A stretch of DNA of 64,000 nucleotides from Streptomyces sp. CCM_MD2014 (GCF_000772045.1 NZ_CP009754.1:5704001-5768000), one strand, 5' to 3'. Shown: positions 21,714-30,504, counted from the first letter of the stretch. Made by a program: numbers and translations. Notes: generated from the sequence alone by a model not told the origin.

Positions 21714-21962
21714 ATGGCAGAGGTGGAGTGGGATCCGAAACGGCCGAGGTGGCAGCAGATCGCCGACGCCATCCGCGCGAGGATCGCGGACGGCACCTAT
21801 CCGCCCGACACGCTGATCAGTGAGGCGCGGATCATGGGGGAGTGGGGCGTGGCCAAGATGACCGCCCGCAAAGCTGTAGCCGCTCTCCGCGCGGAGGGCC
21901 TTCTCGTCACCACGCCGGGCATGGGCTCATTCGTGAAGGGTGAGGGCGAGAGCGAAAGCTGA
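21714..21962 (+). CDS. Small GntR-family winged-helix regulator
   Basis: 82 aa from ATG 21714; a longer frame from 21678 has no SD. The whole protein is the DNA-binding domain: WQQIADAIRARIADGTYPPD, SEARIMGEWGVAKMTARKAV, AALRAEGLLVTTPGMGSFVK. There is no effector domain. Such minimal GntR proteins (KorSA-like) control excision, replication and transfer genes in actinomycete integrative elements. It is divergent from a three-gene operon and followed by a hairpin. Likely target: the GTCTATGCCT repeats upstream. Confidence 0.85.
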   Translation: MAEVEWDPKRPRWQQIADAIRARIADGTYPPDTLISEARIMGEWGVAKMTARKAVAALRAEGLLVTTPGMGSFVKGEGESES

Positions 21963-21963
21963 C

Positions 21964-22000
21964 GGGCTGGTGTGGAACAGGAGACGTCCCACACCAGCCC
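21964..22000. terminator. Terminator between GntR and integrase genes
   Basis: 12 bp stem GGGCTGGTGTGG / CCACACCAGCCC with a 13-nt loop, starting 2 bp after the GntR stop. Also lies just downstream of the minus-strand integrase stop, so probably bidirectional. Uses the dispersed 11 bp word. Confidence 0.8.
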
Positions 22001-22036
22001 TAATCGCCGGCTGTTGCCTAGCCGCTGGTCAGAGGG

Positions 22037-23182
22037 CTAGTACCTGTCGCCCATGCGCTTGACCGCGTTCACTGCTCGGGTCGCTGCCATGTCCGCTGCG
22101 TACCGCCTGAGCATTGAGGGGTCCTTCCACCCGGCGATGGTCATCACGTCACCCTCGGACACCCCTGCACTGAGTAGGTCGTCCACGGTCGTGTGCCGGA
22201 ACTGGTGCGGGTGGACGATGCTCTTGGACTCCGGGTCATCCGGGTTGCCGTACCCGGCGTCAGCCGCTCGGCGGTTCACCATGCGGTACAGACCCGAGTA
22301 GGTGAGCTGTGGCCTGCCTCGTGTCCCGAGCCAGAGGAAGTCCGTGTAGTTGGGAGAGAGCGGGTTCGCTCGCGGGTGGCTCTCCCTCGCGCGCAGGTAG
22401 CGCGTGATGGCCACGACGGTCTTCGGCTGTAGCGGGATGATGCGGCCCTCACCACTCGCCCTCGCTTCCTTGAGTGGGGTCACTGGTCCGATGAGCCCTT
22501 GGTCCAGGTGCAAGTGATCGAGCCTCAGGGACAGCAGCTCCTCTGCCCTCAGACCCTCCGTCAGTACCCGGATGATGGCGTGGTCTCGGACCTTCTCGAA
22601 CGCGCGGATTCGAGGGTTGCCACCGCCTGTGACCTGCAACAGATCACGGATGAACTCATCGGACAGTGTCGTCGGGCGTACGTCCTCCGGGTGCGCGTAG
22701 CGCTGGAGCCGCGCGTCGTTGTACGGGTTCGCGTGGTCGTACTCGGCCTCCAGCCACTTGAAGAACGGGCGCAAGTTGCGCTGGAGGGTGTGGGTCCCGC
22801 CCTGTCGCTCGCCCTTCCCGCCGTCGTAGTGCGCGCGGAAGAAGACGTTCAGGGTCGGGGCGTCGCAGTCCAGGAAGCTGACGGGCCGTGCCACACCCGC
22901 CAAGCTGCGTGAGCTGGCGTCCGTGTCTGACGTGCTGACCTGCGGTGATGTGCTCAACCAGCGGTCGAGTGTGCGCGCTGCCTTGGTGTACGCGGTGACC
23001 GTCTTCTCTGCGTACGGACGGCCGCGCTTGTTGTTGCTGGCTCGAAGGTGCGTCGCGTAGTCGCTGAGCATGTGAGCGCGCGTGTCTGCGCTGTCCTCAC
23101 GCTGCCTCGGGGACTGTACGGACGTGAGACGACGTGCGCTCTTGCTCGTGCTCTGCTGTGCGCGCAGAGGGCTCCGTGTCAT
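22037..23182 (-). CDS. int: Tyrosine recombinase integrase
   Basis: 381 aa from ATG 23182, which has AGGAGAG 9 nt upstream; a GTG at 23209 is also in frame. The N-terminal SAM-like core-binding domain (about 40-170) is followed by a catalytic domain with all key residues: Arg212 (TEGLRAEELLSL), His326-x2-Arg329 (HPHQFRHT), Trp352 (IAGWKD) and Tyr361 (MLRRYAAD). It carries out site-specific integration and excision at the 53 bp core in the tRNA-Arg gene. It lies 155 bp from attR, a normal int-attP arrangement. No excisionase is recognisable. Confidence 0.93.
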   Translation of the reverse strand: MTRSPLRAQQSTSKSARRLTSVQSPRQREDSADTRAHMLSDYATHLRASNNKRGRPYAEKTVTAYTKAARTLDRWLSTSPQVSTSDTDASSRSLAGVARPVSFLDCDAPTLNVFFRAHYDGGKGERQGGTHTLQRNLRPFFKWLEAEYDHANPYNDARLQRYAHPEDVRPTTLSDEFIRDLLQVTGGGNPRIRAFEKVRDHAIIRVLTEGLRAEELLSLRLDHLHLDQGLIGPVTPLKEARASGEGRIIPLQPKTVVAITRYLRARESHPRANPLSPNYTDFLWLGTRGRPQLTYSGLYRMVNRRAADAGYGNPDDPESKSIVHPHQFRHTTVDDLLSAGVSEGDVMTIAGWKDPSMLRRYAADMAATRAVNAVKRMGDRY

Positions 23183-23337
23183 TGCCTGTGGCTCTCCTCG
23201 TGTCACCACTCCGAGGGAGTGGGTGAGAGCTGGGCAAAGTCGAGTCGGCGACTCACCTTGCCCAACTGTCGGTCGGGTGAGTCACAGCGCTCCGGCTGGG
23301 GTGTCTGAGTCGCGTTTCCGCAGGTCAGACAGCGTAA

Positions 23338-23390
23338 GCGCCCCCGGCAGGACTCGAACCTGCGGCCAAGCGCTTAGAAGGCGCCTGCTC
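23338..23390. repeat. attR core within the intact tRNA-Arg gene
   Basis: 53 bp identical to 10397-10449. It covers the 3' 52 nt of the tRNA gene and one flanking base, so integration regenerated a complete tRNA. Confidence 0.95.
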
Positions 23391-23411
23391 TATCCACTGA
23401 GCTACGGGGGC
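23339..23411 (-). tRNA. tRNA-Arg (anticodon TCT)
   Basis: 73 nt, CCA not encoded. Acceptor GCCCCCG/CGGGGGC with discriminator G. D-arm GCTC-AGTGGATA-GAGC. Anticodon arm GGCGC-CTTCTAA-GCGCT gives anticodon TCT (reads AGA). T-arm GCAGG-TTCGAGT-CCTGC. The folds are all intact. Its 3' part serves as the element's attachment site. Confidence 0.95.
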
Positions 23412-23740
23412 CTGGTGTGGTGGCCTCGGTCGTGGGGTCCGGGTGTGGCCGGACCCTGACGTCGCCGGGGACAAGGATAGGGCTCCCGGCTCCCTGTCCC
23501 GGATGCTTCCCCTCCGTGGCTCGATGTGGAGGTTCGGTGAAGCGGTCCCGATAATCGCAGGCAGTTACGAATCGTGCATCGCTTTTGGCTCCGCGCGCAT
23601 CGGGTGTTGTCCACTCGTTATGCCTGGACTGTCCTCGTGTCCCGGTAGTCCCTTCCGTCCGGAGTGTCCGGTCGGCGCGCAGACATGCTCATCATGCTCA
23701 TATGCTTCAGAATTCCCTCAAAATTGGGCATTCTTCACAT

Positions 23741-25348
23741 GTGGTGACCTTGGACGTACGGCCTCAGCTGCTCGACGCACTCTCCGCCCTGCGCGACCGT
23801 GTCGCGGCCGCACGCTTCCCGCTGCCCCTGCCGGGGGCCCCACGCGCGCGTGCCAACCGTGACGAACTGCTCGCCCAGCTCGACGACTACTTGGTGCCCC
23901 GCCTGAAGGAACCCGAGGCACCGCTGCTGGCCGTCGTGGGCGGATCCACCGGCGCCGGGAAGTCCACCCTGGTGAACTCCCTGGTGGGACGCCGGGTCAG
24001 CGAGGCGGGTGTCCTGCGGCCCACCACCCGCACACCGGTCCTGGTGTGCCACCCGGAGGATCACCACTGGTTCAGCGGCATGCGGGTGCTGCCCGACCTC
24101 ACGCGCGTGTGGGTGCCCCACCGCGACCCGGACGACGACCTGCTGCTGCCCGGCGAGAACCCCGCGCGCGTGCTGCGCGTCGAGACCGCCGACACCCTGC
24201 CGCCCGGCATCGCCCTCCTGGACGCGCCCGACATCGACTCCCTCGTCGCCGACAACCGAGTCCTGGCCGCCGAACTGATCTGCGCCGCCGACATCTGGGT
24301 GATGGTCACCACGGCCGCCCGGTACGCCGACGCGGTCCCCTGGCACCTGCTGCGCACCGCCAAGGAGTACGACGCCACCCTGGTCACGGTGCTCGACCGG
24401 GTGCCGCACCAGGTGGTGTCCGAGGTGTCGCGGCAGTACGGGGCCCTGCTCACCAAGGCCGGGCTCGGCGACGTCCCCCGCTTCACCGTCCCCGAACTGC
24501 CCGAGTCCGCCTGGGGCGGCGGCCTGCTGCCCGCCAGCGCCGTGGCACCGCTGCGGACCTGGCTGGTCCACCGGGCCCAGGAACTCGAGGCCCGGCACCA
24601 CGCCATGGCCCGGACGGCGCACGGCATCCTGGACTCGCTGAAGTCCCGGATGCCCGAACTGGCCGGCGCCACCGCCGCGCAGTACGCCGCCGCGCTGCGG
24701 CTCACCGCCGCAGTCGACGGCGCCTACGACGGCGAGCACGCGCGCGTACGGGGCCGGTTGCGGGCGGGCGCCGTACTCGCCGGGGACGCGCTGAAGCGCT
24801 GGCGGGCCTTCCCCCTCGACTGCACCCCGGAGGAGCTCCTCGACTCGCTGGTGGAGAGCCTGAGTGCCCTGCTGCTGTGCGCCGTCACGGCCGCCGACGA
24901 GCGCGTCGACGAGGCCTGGCGCCACGAACCGGCGGCGGACGCCCCCGAACTCGCCGCCTCCGCCCCCGCGCCGGAGAGCGCCGAGCACCGCATCGGGATG
25001 GCCGTACGGCGGTGGCGGCGCGAGCTGGAGGAGTACGCCGAGGAGGAGGTCCGCGAGCTGGACCGCAACCTCGCGCCGGACCCCGGGGTGGTGGCCGGCC
25101 TGGTCGCCACCGTGCTGCTCGGCGGCCGGCGTGCGCGTGCCGCCGGGGAGCGGCTCGCCGAGCGGATCGGCGCCCACGGCGCGCTGCGGCTGCGCGACCG
25201 GGGCGGGCGGCTGCTCGACCAGTACGTCGACCGGGTCATGCACGCCGAACGCGAACGCAGACTGGCTCCGCTGGACGCCCTGGAAGTGCACCCCGAGCCG
25301 CAGGCAGAGCTCATCGCCGCGCTGTCCGTACTGCAGAAGGAGAGGTGA
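23741..25348 (+). CDS. dynA: Dynamin-like GTPase DynA
   Basis: 535 aa from GTG 23741; an ATG at 23702 is in frame but neither has a clear SD. G domain: G1 GGSTGAGKST, a threonine-containing G2 (RPTTRTPV), G3 LLDAPDIDS, and the NKxD-equivalent segment near TVLDRVP. A long helical stalk follows (AQYAAALRLTAAVD to the Arg/Glu-rich C-terminus) without TM segments. In Streptomyces, DynA and DynB stabilise FtsZ ladders during sporulation septation. dynB follows after 3 bp and ssbB after it, the conserved order. Assignment of A versus B rests on order and on the TM segments in the second protein. Confidence 0.85.
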   Translation: MVTLDVRPQLLDALSALRDRVAAARFPLPLPGAPRARANRDELLAQLDDYLVPRLKEPEAPLLAVVGGSTGAGKSTLVNSLVGRRVSEAGVLRPTTRTPVLVCHPEDHHWFSGMRVLPDLTRVWVPHRDPDDDLLLPGENPARVLRVETADTLPPGIALLDAPDIDSLVADNRVLAAELICAADIWVMVTTAARYADAVPWHLLRTAKEYDATLVTVLDRVPHQVVSEVSRQYGALLTKAGLGDVPRFTVPELPESAWGGGLLPASAVAPLRTWLVHRAQELEARHHAMARTAHGILDSLKSRMPELAGATAAQYAAALRLTAAVDGAYDGEHARVRGRLRAGAVLAGDALKRWRAFPLDCTPEELLDSLVESLSALLLCAVTAADERVDEAWRHEPAADAPELAASAPAPESAEHRIGMAVRRWRRELEEYAEEEVRELDRNLAPDPGVVAGLVATVLLGGRRARAAGERLAERIGAHGALRLRDRGGRLLDQYVDRVMHAERERRLAPLDALEVHPEPQAELIAALSVLQKER

Positions 25349-25351
25349 CCG

Positions 25352-27766
25352 GTGACCGCCGTCACTGACCAGGACCCCACCGAGCACACGACGAAGGAGG
25401 CAGCGCGGACGGACCCCACCGACGCTTCCCACTCCGGTGACGACCGGGGCGACGGGGGCGACCGGGAAGAACGGGGCGACCGGGAGAAGCGGGGCGACCG
25501 GAGGGAGCGGGATGCCCGGGGGGAACAGGGCGCACGGGAAGAGCAGGACACCCGGGAGGAGCGGGACCGCCGGGGCCGCCGGGAAGTGGCGGACATCCGG
25601 GACGCTCGGGACGACGTCGAACCGCGAGGCGCCCGGAAGCGCTGGGGCCACCGGGAGGAACGAGGCGCCCAGGACGCTGCTGTCGAGCGGGACGGTGGGG
25701 ACCGCGGGGGCAGCACCCTCGAACCGCGAAGCGCCCGGGACGACCGGAGTGGCCGGGACGACCGGAGTGGCCGGGACGGCCGCAGTCAGGACGCCCCCGC
25801 CGAGAAGGCGGCCCCCCGCGACCGCGGCGCGAGTGACCGCGTCGCGCGTGTGCACGCCGACCGCGAGGACGCCACCGGGGACCGCCGGGGCGCCCGGGAG
25901 GCCGGGGACGCCGGGCGCGGGACGCGTCCGCGCGACCACGGGAGCGACCGCCCCGGCGGCTCCCACGCGCGCGTGCGGGACGACACCACCGGTGGGCACC
26001 GCCGCGCGGACCGTGCCGGGACCTCGCCCGACGGTCCGTCCGGAGCCGGTGCCGGAGACGGAGAGGGCGCCTGGGGCGACGGGCTGATCGCGCGGCGGGT
26101 GGACGAACACGGCGGGGCCGAGCCGTACGCCGTGCTGCCGAGCAGGCCCCCCGCCTCCTCGGCCGCCCTGATGCCGCTCGCGTACGACGGCCACCTCAGA
26201 TCACGCCTCGACGCCCTGCGCGAACTGGTGGGGCTCTCCCGGACCCGGCTCGACAGCGGCACCCTGGCCGAGGCCGGCCGGGTCCTGGACGAGGCCGCCG
26301 CGCGGCGCAGGCTCTCCGGGCAGCACACCGTCGTCGCCGTCGCGGGTGCCACCGGCAGCGGCAAGTCGCAGCTGTTCAACACCCTCGCCGGGGTGACGAT
26401 CTCCGAGACCGGCGTCCGCCGTCCGACCACCGCCGCGCCCATCGCGTGCAGTTGGAGCGACGGCGCGGCCAGCCTCCTCGACCGGCTCGGCATCCCCGGC
26501 CGGCTGCGCCGCCGGCCGCTCCAGCACCCGGACTCCGAGTCGCCGCTGCGCGGCCTCGTCCTGATCGACCTGCCCGACCACGACTCGGCGGCCGTGCAGC
26601 ACCGCGAGCAGGTGGACCGCATCCTGGCGCTCGTCGACGCCGTCATCTGGGTCGTCGACCCGGAGAAGTACGCCGACGCCCTGATCCACGAGCGCTACCT
26701 GCGCCCGATGGCGGGCCACGCCGAGGTCACCTTCGTCGTCCTGAACCAGATCGACCGGCTGCCCGGCGAAGCCGCCGAGCAGGTCCTCGACGACCTGCGG
26801 CGCCTGCTCGACGAGGACGGCATCGCGCTGGGCGAGCACGGGGAACCCGGCGCCACCGTGCTTTCCCTGTCCGCGCTGACCGGCGAGGGCGTCGGCGAAC
26901 TGCGCGAGGCACTCGGCCAGTTCGTATCCGAACGGCAGGCCCCGGCCCGCCGGATCGCGGCCGACGTGGACGCCGCCGCACGGCACCTGCGCCCCGTCTA
27001 CGTCACCGGGCGGCGCACCGGGCTCAGCGAGGAGGCTCGGGAGGAGTTCGCGGACCGGCTGGCCGACGCGGTCGGCGCCACCGCGGCGGGCGAGGCCGCC
27101 GAACGCGCCTGGCTGCGCAACGCCAACCGCGCGTGCGGAACGCCCTGGCTGCGGCTGTGGCGCTGGTACCACGACCGGCGCGATCCCGTCACCGGACGGC
27201 TGCCGTCGCGCACCCAGGCGGACGAGGAGGCCACGGCCCGTCAGCGCGTCGAGCACGCGGTGCGCACGGTCTCGGAGCGGGCGTCGGCCGGGCTGCCCGC
27301 GCCGTGGGCGCAGGCGATGCGCGAGGCGGCCCTCCGCGGTGCGCACGGGCTGCCCGAAGCCCTGGACGAACTGGCGGGGCGCGCGGCGCCGCCGGGGCGT
27401 CCGCCGCGGCCCGGCTGGTGGCCGGTGGCGGTCCTCGCCCAGGCGACCATGACCCTGCTCCAGGTGGTGGGCGGCCTGTGGCTGCTGGGCCAGATCATCG
27501 GCATCGTGCCGCCGAACCTGGGCGTACCGGTCCTGTTGATGGTGGCCGGCATCGTCGGCGGACCTCTCATCGAGTGGAGCTGCCGCCTGGCGGCCCGCGG
27601 CCCCGCACGACGCTACGGCCACGAGGCGGAACGCCTGTTGCGGGAGGCGGCCGCGGGGTGCGGCCGCGCCAGGGTCCTGGACCCGCTGGCGGCCGAGTTG
27701 CTGCGGTACCGGGAGGTGCGGGAGCAGTACGCGCGGGTCACAGGGGTGGGGGCCGTGACGAGGTAG
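25352..27766 (+). CDS. dynB: Dynamin-like GTPase DynB with membrane segments
   Basis: 804 aa from GTG 25352. Residues 1-240 are disordered and highly charged with quasi-repeats (GDREERGDREKRGDR, SGRDDRSGRDDRSGRD). The GTPase domain then has G1 AVAGATGSGKS, G3 LIDLPDHDS and G4 VVLNQIDRL. Near the C-terminus two TM helices (VAVLAQATMTLLQVVGGLWL and VPVLLMVAGIVGGPLIEW) anchor it to the membrane. It works with DynA at sporulation septa with SepF/FtsZ in Streptomyces. Coupled to dynA by a 3-bp gap. Confidence 0.85.
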   Translation: MTAVTDQDPTEHTTKEAARTDPTDASHSGDDRGDGGDREERGDREKRGDRRERDARGEQGAREEQDTREERDRRGRREVADIRDARDDVEPRGARKRWGHREERGAQDAAVERDGGDRGGSTLEPRSARDDRSGRDDRSGRDGRSQDAPAEKAAPRDRGASDRVARVHADREDATGDRRGAREAGDAGRGTRPRDHGSDRPGGSHARVRDDTTGGHRRADRAGTSPDGPSGAGAGDGEGAWGDGLIARRVDEHGGAEPYAVLPSRPPASSAALMPLAYDGHLRSRLDALRELVGLSRTRLDSGTLAEAGRVLDEAAARRRLSGQHTVVAVAGATGSGKSQLFNTLAGVTISETGVRRPTTAAPIACSWSDGAASLLDRLGIPGRLRRRPLQHPDSESPLRGLVLIDLPDHDSAAVQHREQVDRILALVDAVIWVVDPEKYADALIHERYLRPMAGHAEVTFVVLNQIDRLPGEAAEQVLDDLRRLLDEDGIALGEHGEPGATVLSLSALTGEGVGELREALGQFVSERQAPARRIAADVDAAARHLRPVYVTGRRTGLSEEAREEFADRLADAVGATAAGEAAERAWLRNANRACGTPWLRLWRWYHDRRDPVTGRLPSRTQADEEATARQRVEHAVRTVSERASAGLPAPWAQAMREAALRGAHGLPEALDELAGRAAPPGRPPRPGWWPVAVLAQATMTLLQVVGGLWLLGQIIGIVPPNLGVPVLLMVAGIVGGPLIEWSCRLAARGPARRYGHEAERLLREAAAGCGRARVLDPLAAELLRYREVREQYARVTGVGAVTR

Positions 27767-27989
27767 GGGACGCGGCCGCGGCCTTGACGCGCCGTCGGCC
27801 ACCCGCACGGGTGGCGGAGTTGTCCACAGCCGCCGGGCCGGTCCACAGCCTCCGGCGGACCGGTCCGATCACGGGCAGTCTGGCCTTCGCGGCGATCGCG
27901 AGGGACGCGGTCGCCCCGGCCGCCGTACGGGAGGTGCCCGTGCGGAAGGCGCCGTACGGGAGGTGCCCGTGCGGGAGGGAGGACTCGCG

Positions 27990-28481
27990 ATGAACGAGAC
28001 GATGATCTGCGCCGTGGGCAACGTGGCCACCCAGCCGGTCTTCCGGGACCTGGCGAACGGACCGTCGGCGCGCTTCCGGCTCGCGGTCACCGCGCGCTAC
28101 TGGGACCGCGAGAAGAGCACCTGGACGGACGGCCACACCAACTTCTTCACGGTGTGGGCCAACCGCCAGCTCGCCACCAACGCCTCGGCGTCGCTGGCGG
28201 TGGGCGACCCCGTCGTCGTGCAGGGCAGGCTGAAGGTGCGCACCGATGTCCGCGAGGGGCAGAGCCGGACCTCGGCCGACATCGACGCGGTGGCGATCGG
28301 CCACGATCTCGCCCGCGGCACGGCGGCGTTCCGGCGCACCGGCAGGACGGAGGCGTCGGCCTCTCCACCCCGGCCGGAGCCCAACTGGGAGACACCGGTG
28401 CCGGACCCGGCCGGGGAAGCGGTCGGGGAGCCGGCCGCCCCGGGCTCCGAACAGCGGCCGGAGCCCGTCGCGGTGGCGTGA
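27990..28481 (+). CDS. ssbB: Single-stranded DNA-binding protein SsbB
   Basis: 163 aa; ATG 27990 follows GGGAGGGAGGA. It starts MNETMICAVGNVATQPVFRD and has an OB fold (FRLAVTARYWDREKSTWTDG, TNFFTVWANRQLATNASASL, VVVQGRLKVRTDVREGQSRT). The C-terminal tail lacks the acidic DDDIPF-type tip of SsbA, as in SsbB, which functions in chromosome segregation during sporulation rather than in general replication. A 24 bp sequence carrying a GGGAGGTGCCCG motif is directly repeated just upstream (27922-27945, 27951-27974). Confidence 0.88.
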   Translation: MNETMICAVGNVATQPVFRDLANGPSARFRLAVTARYWDREKSTWTDGHTNFFTVWANRQLATNASASLAVGDPVVVQGRLKVRTDVREGQSRTSADIDAVAIGHDLARGTAAFRRTGRTEASASPPRPEPNWETPVPDPAGEAVGEPAAPGSEQRPEPVAVA

Positions 28482-28512
28482 CGCCGAGACCCGCCGGAAC
28501 CGCCCGAAGCAC

Positions 28513-28565
28513 GGCTTATCGACCCATGCGCCCGGGGTGGACCCGGGTGGATTTGTCGATAAGCC
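28513..28565. terminator. Hairpin downstream of ssbB
   Basis: Perfect 11 bp arms GGCTTATCGAC / GTCGATAAGCC enclose 31 nt that contain a smaller CCCGGG pairing. Probable terminator of the dynA-dynB-ssbB unit, though it lacks a T tract. Confidence 0.6.
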
Positions 28566-28743
28566 CTGCTCAAAGTGGCTGTCGGCGATAACGATTCCGA
28601 TTCGGATCACCGTGAGGGTGACGATCACCGGCGGCCCCGGTCCGTCACGTCCTTAGGATGCCGAACGAGCCTTGTACGGCTGCTGATTCTGCTGGTGGGA
28701 CCGTGCCCCCCACGCCAACGGGTCCTGCTCGAAGGGGAATTTG

Positions 28744-30150
28744 GTGTTTTCTTCGCTCGCTGTGCCGCCTCTGCCCGGTCGAGGGGCGGTGCGTCTCGCC
28801 GCCGGTGCGCTGGTGTCCGCGCTCGCCGTCGCGGGTGTGGCGGCCGGTGCGGCTCCGGCCACCGCCGCCCAGGACGGGGCGGCGCGGGGGCAGGGCGGAG
28901 CGACGGCCACCATAGGCGGTCTGAAGGCGCACGGCACCGCGCTGATCCACGGCGAGGACGGCGACCAGCAGGTCCCGGCCGGCCTGTTCGAGATGTCCGT
29001 CGAGGGCGGCGGCATGCTGCAGACGTACTGCGTCGACATCCAGAACCCGACGCAGAAGGACGCCAAGTACCGGGAAACGCCCTGGAGCGCCACGTCGCTG
29101 GGCACCAACAAGGACGCCGGCCGCGTGCGGTGGATCCTGCAGCACAGCTACCCGCAGGTCAACGACCTCGCCGCGCTCGCGAAGAAGGCGGGCGTCCGGG
29201 CGCTCACCGAGGAAGAGGCGGCGGCCGGCACCCAGGTCGCCATCTGGCGCTACTCGGACGACACGGACGTCGAGGCCGCCGACCCGCAGGCCGAGCGGCT
29301 CGCCGACTACCTGGAGAAGAACGCCCGGAACCTGGCCGAGCCCGCGGCATCCCTCGCCCTGGACCCGCCGGCCGTCTCGGGCCGTCCCGGTGAGCGGATC
29401 GGCCCGGTGACGGTCCACACCAACGCGGGCGGCGCCACGGTGACGCCTCCGGTGGGCGCCGCCGACGAGGACGCGGTGCGGATCGTCGACAAGAAGGGCC
29501 GGCCCGTCACCAAGGTCACCGACGGCACCCAGCTCTTCTTCGACGTGCCCGAGGACGCGGAGGCCGGCACCGCCCAGCTGTCCGTCCAGGCCTCCACGAC
29601 CGTGCCGGTCGGCCGCGCCTTCGCCTCCGACAGCCGCAGCCAGACCCAGATCCTGGCCGGTTCCAGCGAGTCGACGGTCTCGGCGACGGCCACCGCCACC
29701 TGGGCCGCAGAAGGGGCGATACCCGCCCTGTCCGCAACGGAGAACTGCGCCGAGGGCACCCTGGACATCACGGCGCTCAACAAGGGCGACGAGCCCTTCA
29801 CCTTCCAACTCCTGGACTCCGAGTACACCATCGCGCCGGGCGAGACCCGTACGGTGCCGGTCCCGCTGCCGGAGGACCGCCCCTACGACTTCACCATCCG
29901 CGGCCCGGCCGGCTTCGAACAGCGCTTCGCCGGCGTCCTCGACTGCCGCACCCAGAGCGCCGCGCTCGCGGACACCACCCACCCCCTCAGCGAACCGGCC
30001 CCCGCCACGGTCGTCACGCCCTCCCCCGACCCCAACCTCGCCGAGACCGGCAGCTCCGACACGACCCCCCTGATCGGCGGCGCGGCCATCGGCCTGGTCG
30101 TGATCGGCGGCGCGGTCCTGCTGCTCGTCCGCCGGAGGAACGAACAGTAA
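28744..30150 (+). CDS. Sortase-anchored thioester-domain (TQXA) surface protein
   Basis: 468 aa from GTG 28744, preceded by GAAGGGG; TTG 28741 is in frame. Signal peptide (AGALVSALAVAGVAAGAAPA). Thioester domain with Cys96 (LQTYCVDI) and Gln164 in GTQVAIWRYSD, the pair that forms the intramolecular Cys-Gln bond of TQXA/TED adhesins. Two Ig-like repeats follow, then the sortase signal LAETG, a TM helix (GGAAIGLVVIGGAVLLLV) and RRRNEQ. LAxTG fits sortase class E of Streptomyces. A wall-anchored protein that can bind surfaces covalently. Confidence 0.88.
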   Translation: MFSSLAVPPLPGRGAVRLAAGALVSALAVAGVAAGAAPATAAQDGAARGQGGATATIGGLKAHGTALIHGEDGDQQVPAGLFEMSVEGGGMLQTYCVDIQNPTQKDAKYRETPWSATSLGTNKDAGRVRWILQHSYPQVNDLAALAKKAGVRALTEEEAAAGTQVAIWRYSDDTDVEAADPQAERLADYLEKNARNLAEPAASLALDPPAVSGRPGERIGPVTVHTNAGGATVTPPVGAADEDAVRIVDKKGRPVTKVTDGTQLFFDVPEDAEAGTAQLSVQASTTVPVGRAFASDSRSQTQILAGSSESTVSATATATWAAEGAIPALSATENCAEGTLDITALNKGDEPFTFQLLDSEYTIAPGETRTVPVPLPEDRPYDFTIRGPAGFEQRFAGVLDCRTQSAALADTTHPLSEPAPATVVTPSPDPNLAETGSSDTTPLIGGAAIGLVVIGGAVLLLVRRRNEQ

Positions 30151-30253
30151 CGACGTGCCCGCGCGGCAGAGCGGCCCGACGCACCGCCGATCACCGCCCC
30201 ACGCCGGCGCCGGCCGCGGGCAACCGTCCCCCGAGTTGCCCAGGGTTCGCCGT

Positions 30254-30454
30254 ATGGCCGAAGACGCTCCCTCCTGCCCCGAGTGCAGGCAACCCCTGGA
30301 GCCGGGCGGTCTTGTGCTGGCCAAGAGAGACGACGACGGCCGCAGGGCCTGCCGATCTCTCTGGCGGTGCGCTGATCGGCATACCTGGTGGCAGTGGGCG
30401 GACCGGCCGGAGGAGCCACTGGAAGTCTGCCCGGTTCCGCAGGTGTTCCGCTGA
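30254..30454 (+). CDS. 66-aa zinc-ribbon protein
   Basis: ATG 30254 is chosen because the zinc motifs begin immediately after it: CPEC at 9-12 and, later, CRSLWRCADRHTWWQWADRP. The conserved Cys-x2-Cys and C...C/H arrangement with Trp-rich end suggests a single ribbon. Similar short proteins are widespread in Streptomyces without assigned function. Confidence 0.65.
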   Translation: MAEDAPSCPECRQPLEPGGLVLAKRDDDGRRACRSLWRCADRHTWWQWADRPEEPLEVCPVPQVFR

Positions 30455-30504
30455 CGTCCTGCTCTGGCGCCGGCGGGCCCGTATTCCGGAGTTCTGAGGT
30501 GTGC

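Larger units (their letters stand above)
10397..23390. mobile_element. Integrated 12.94 kb element in tRNA-Arg(TCT): satellite-like, with Int, Rep, TerS-like and HNH genes
   Basis: The element is bounded by an identical 53 bp direct repeat (10397-10449 and 23338-23390) that matches the 3' part of a tRNA-Arg gene, intact at the right end. It carries an integrase next to attR, a GntR-type regulator, a RepA-like ATPase with an iteron array, a TerS-like-led seven-gene operon, two HNH endonucleases and many small Cys-rich proteins. Its base composition is visibly less G+C-rich than the flanks, especially 10450-11600, and it uses more A/T-ending codons. No FtsK/TraB-type translocase, large terminase, portal or structural gene is present. 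That argues against a self-transmissible AICE or full prophage and suggests a phage satellite or a remnant. Confidence 0.88.

Noticed and set aside
23702..23740. ATG 23702 as start of dynA
   Set aside because: No SD, and the extra 13 residues are not like the usual VTLDVRPQL N-terminus I remember for this protein.
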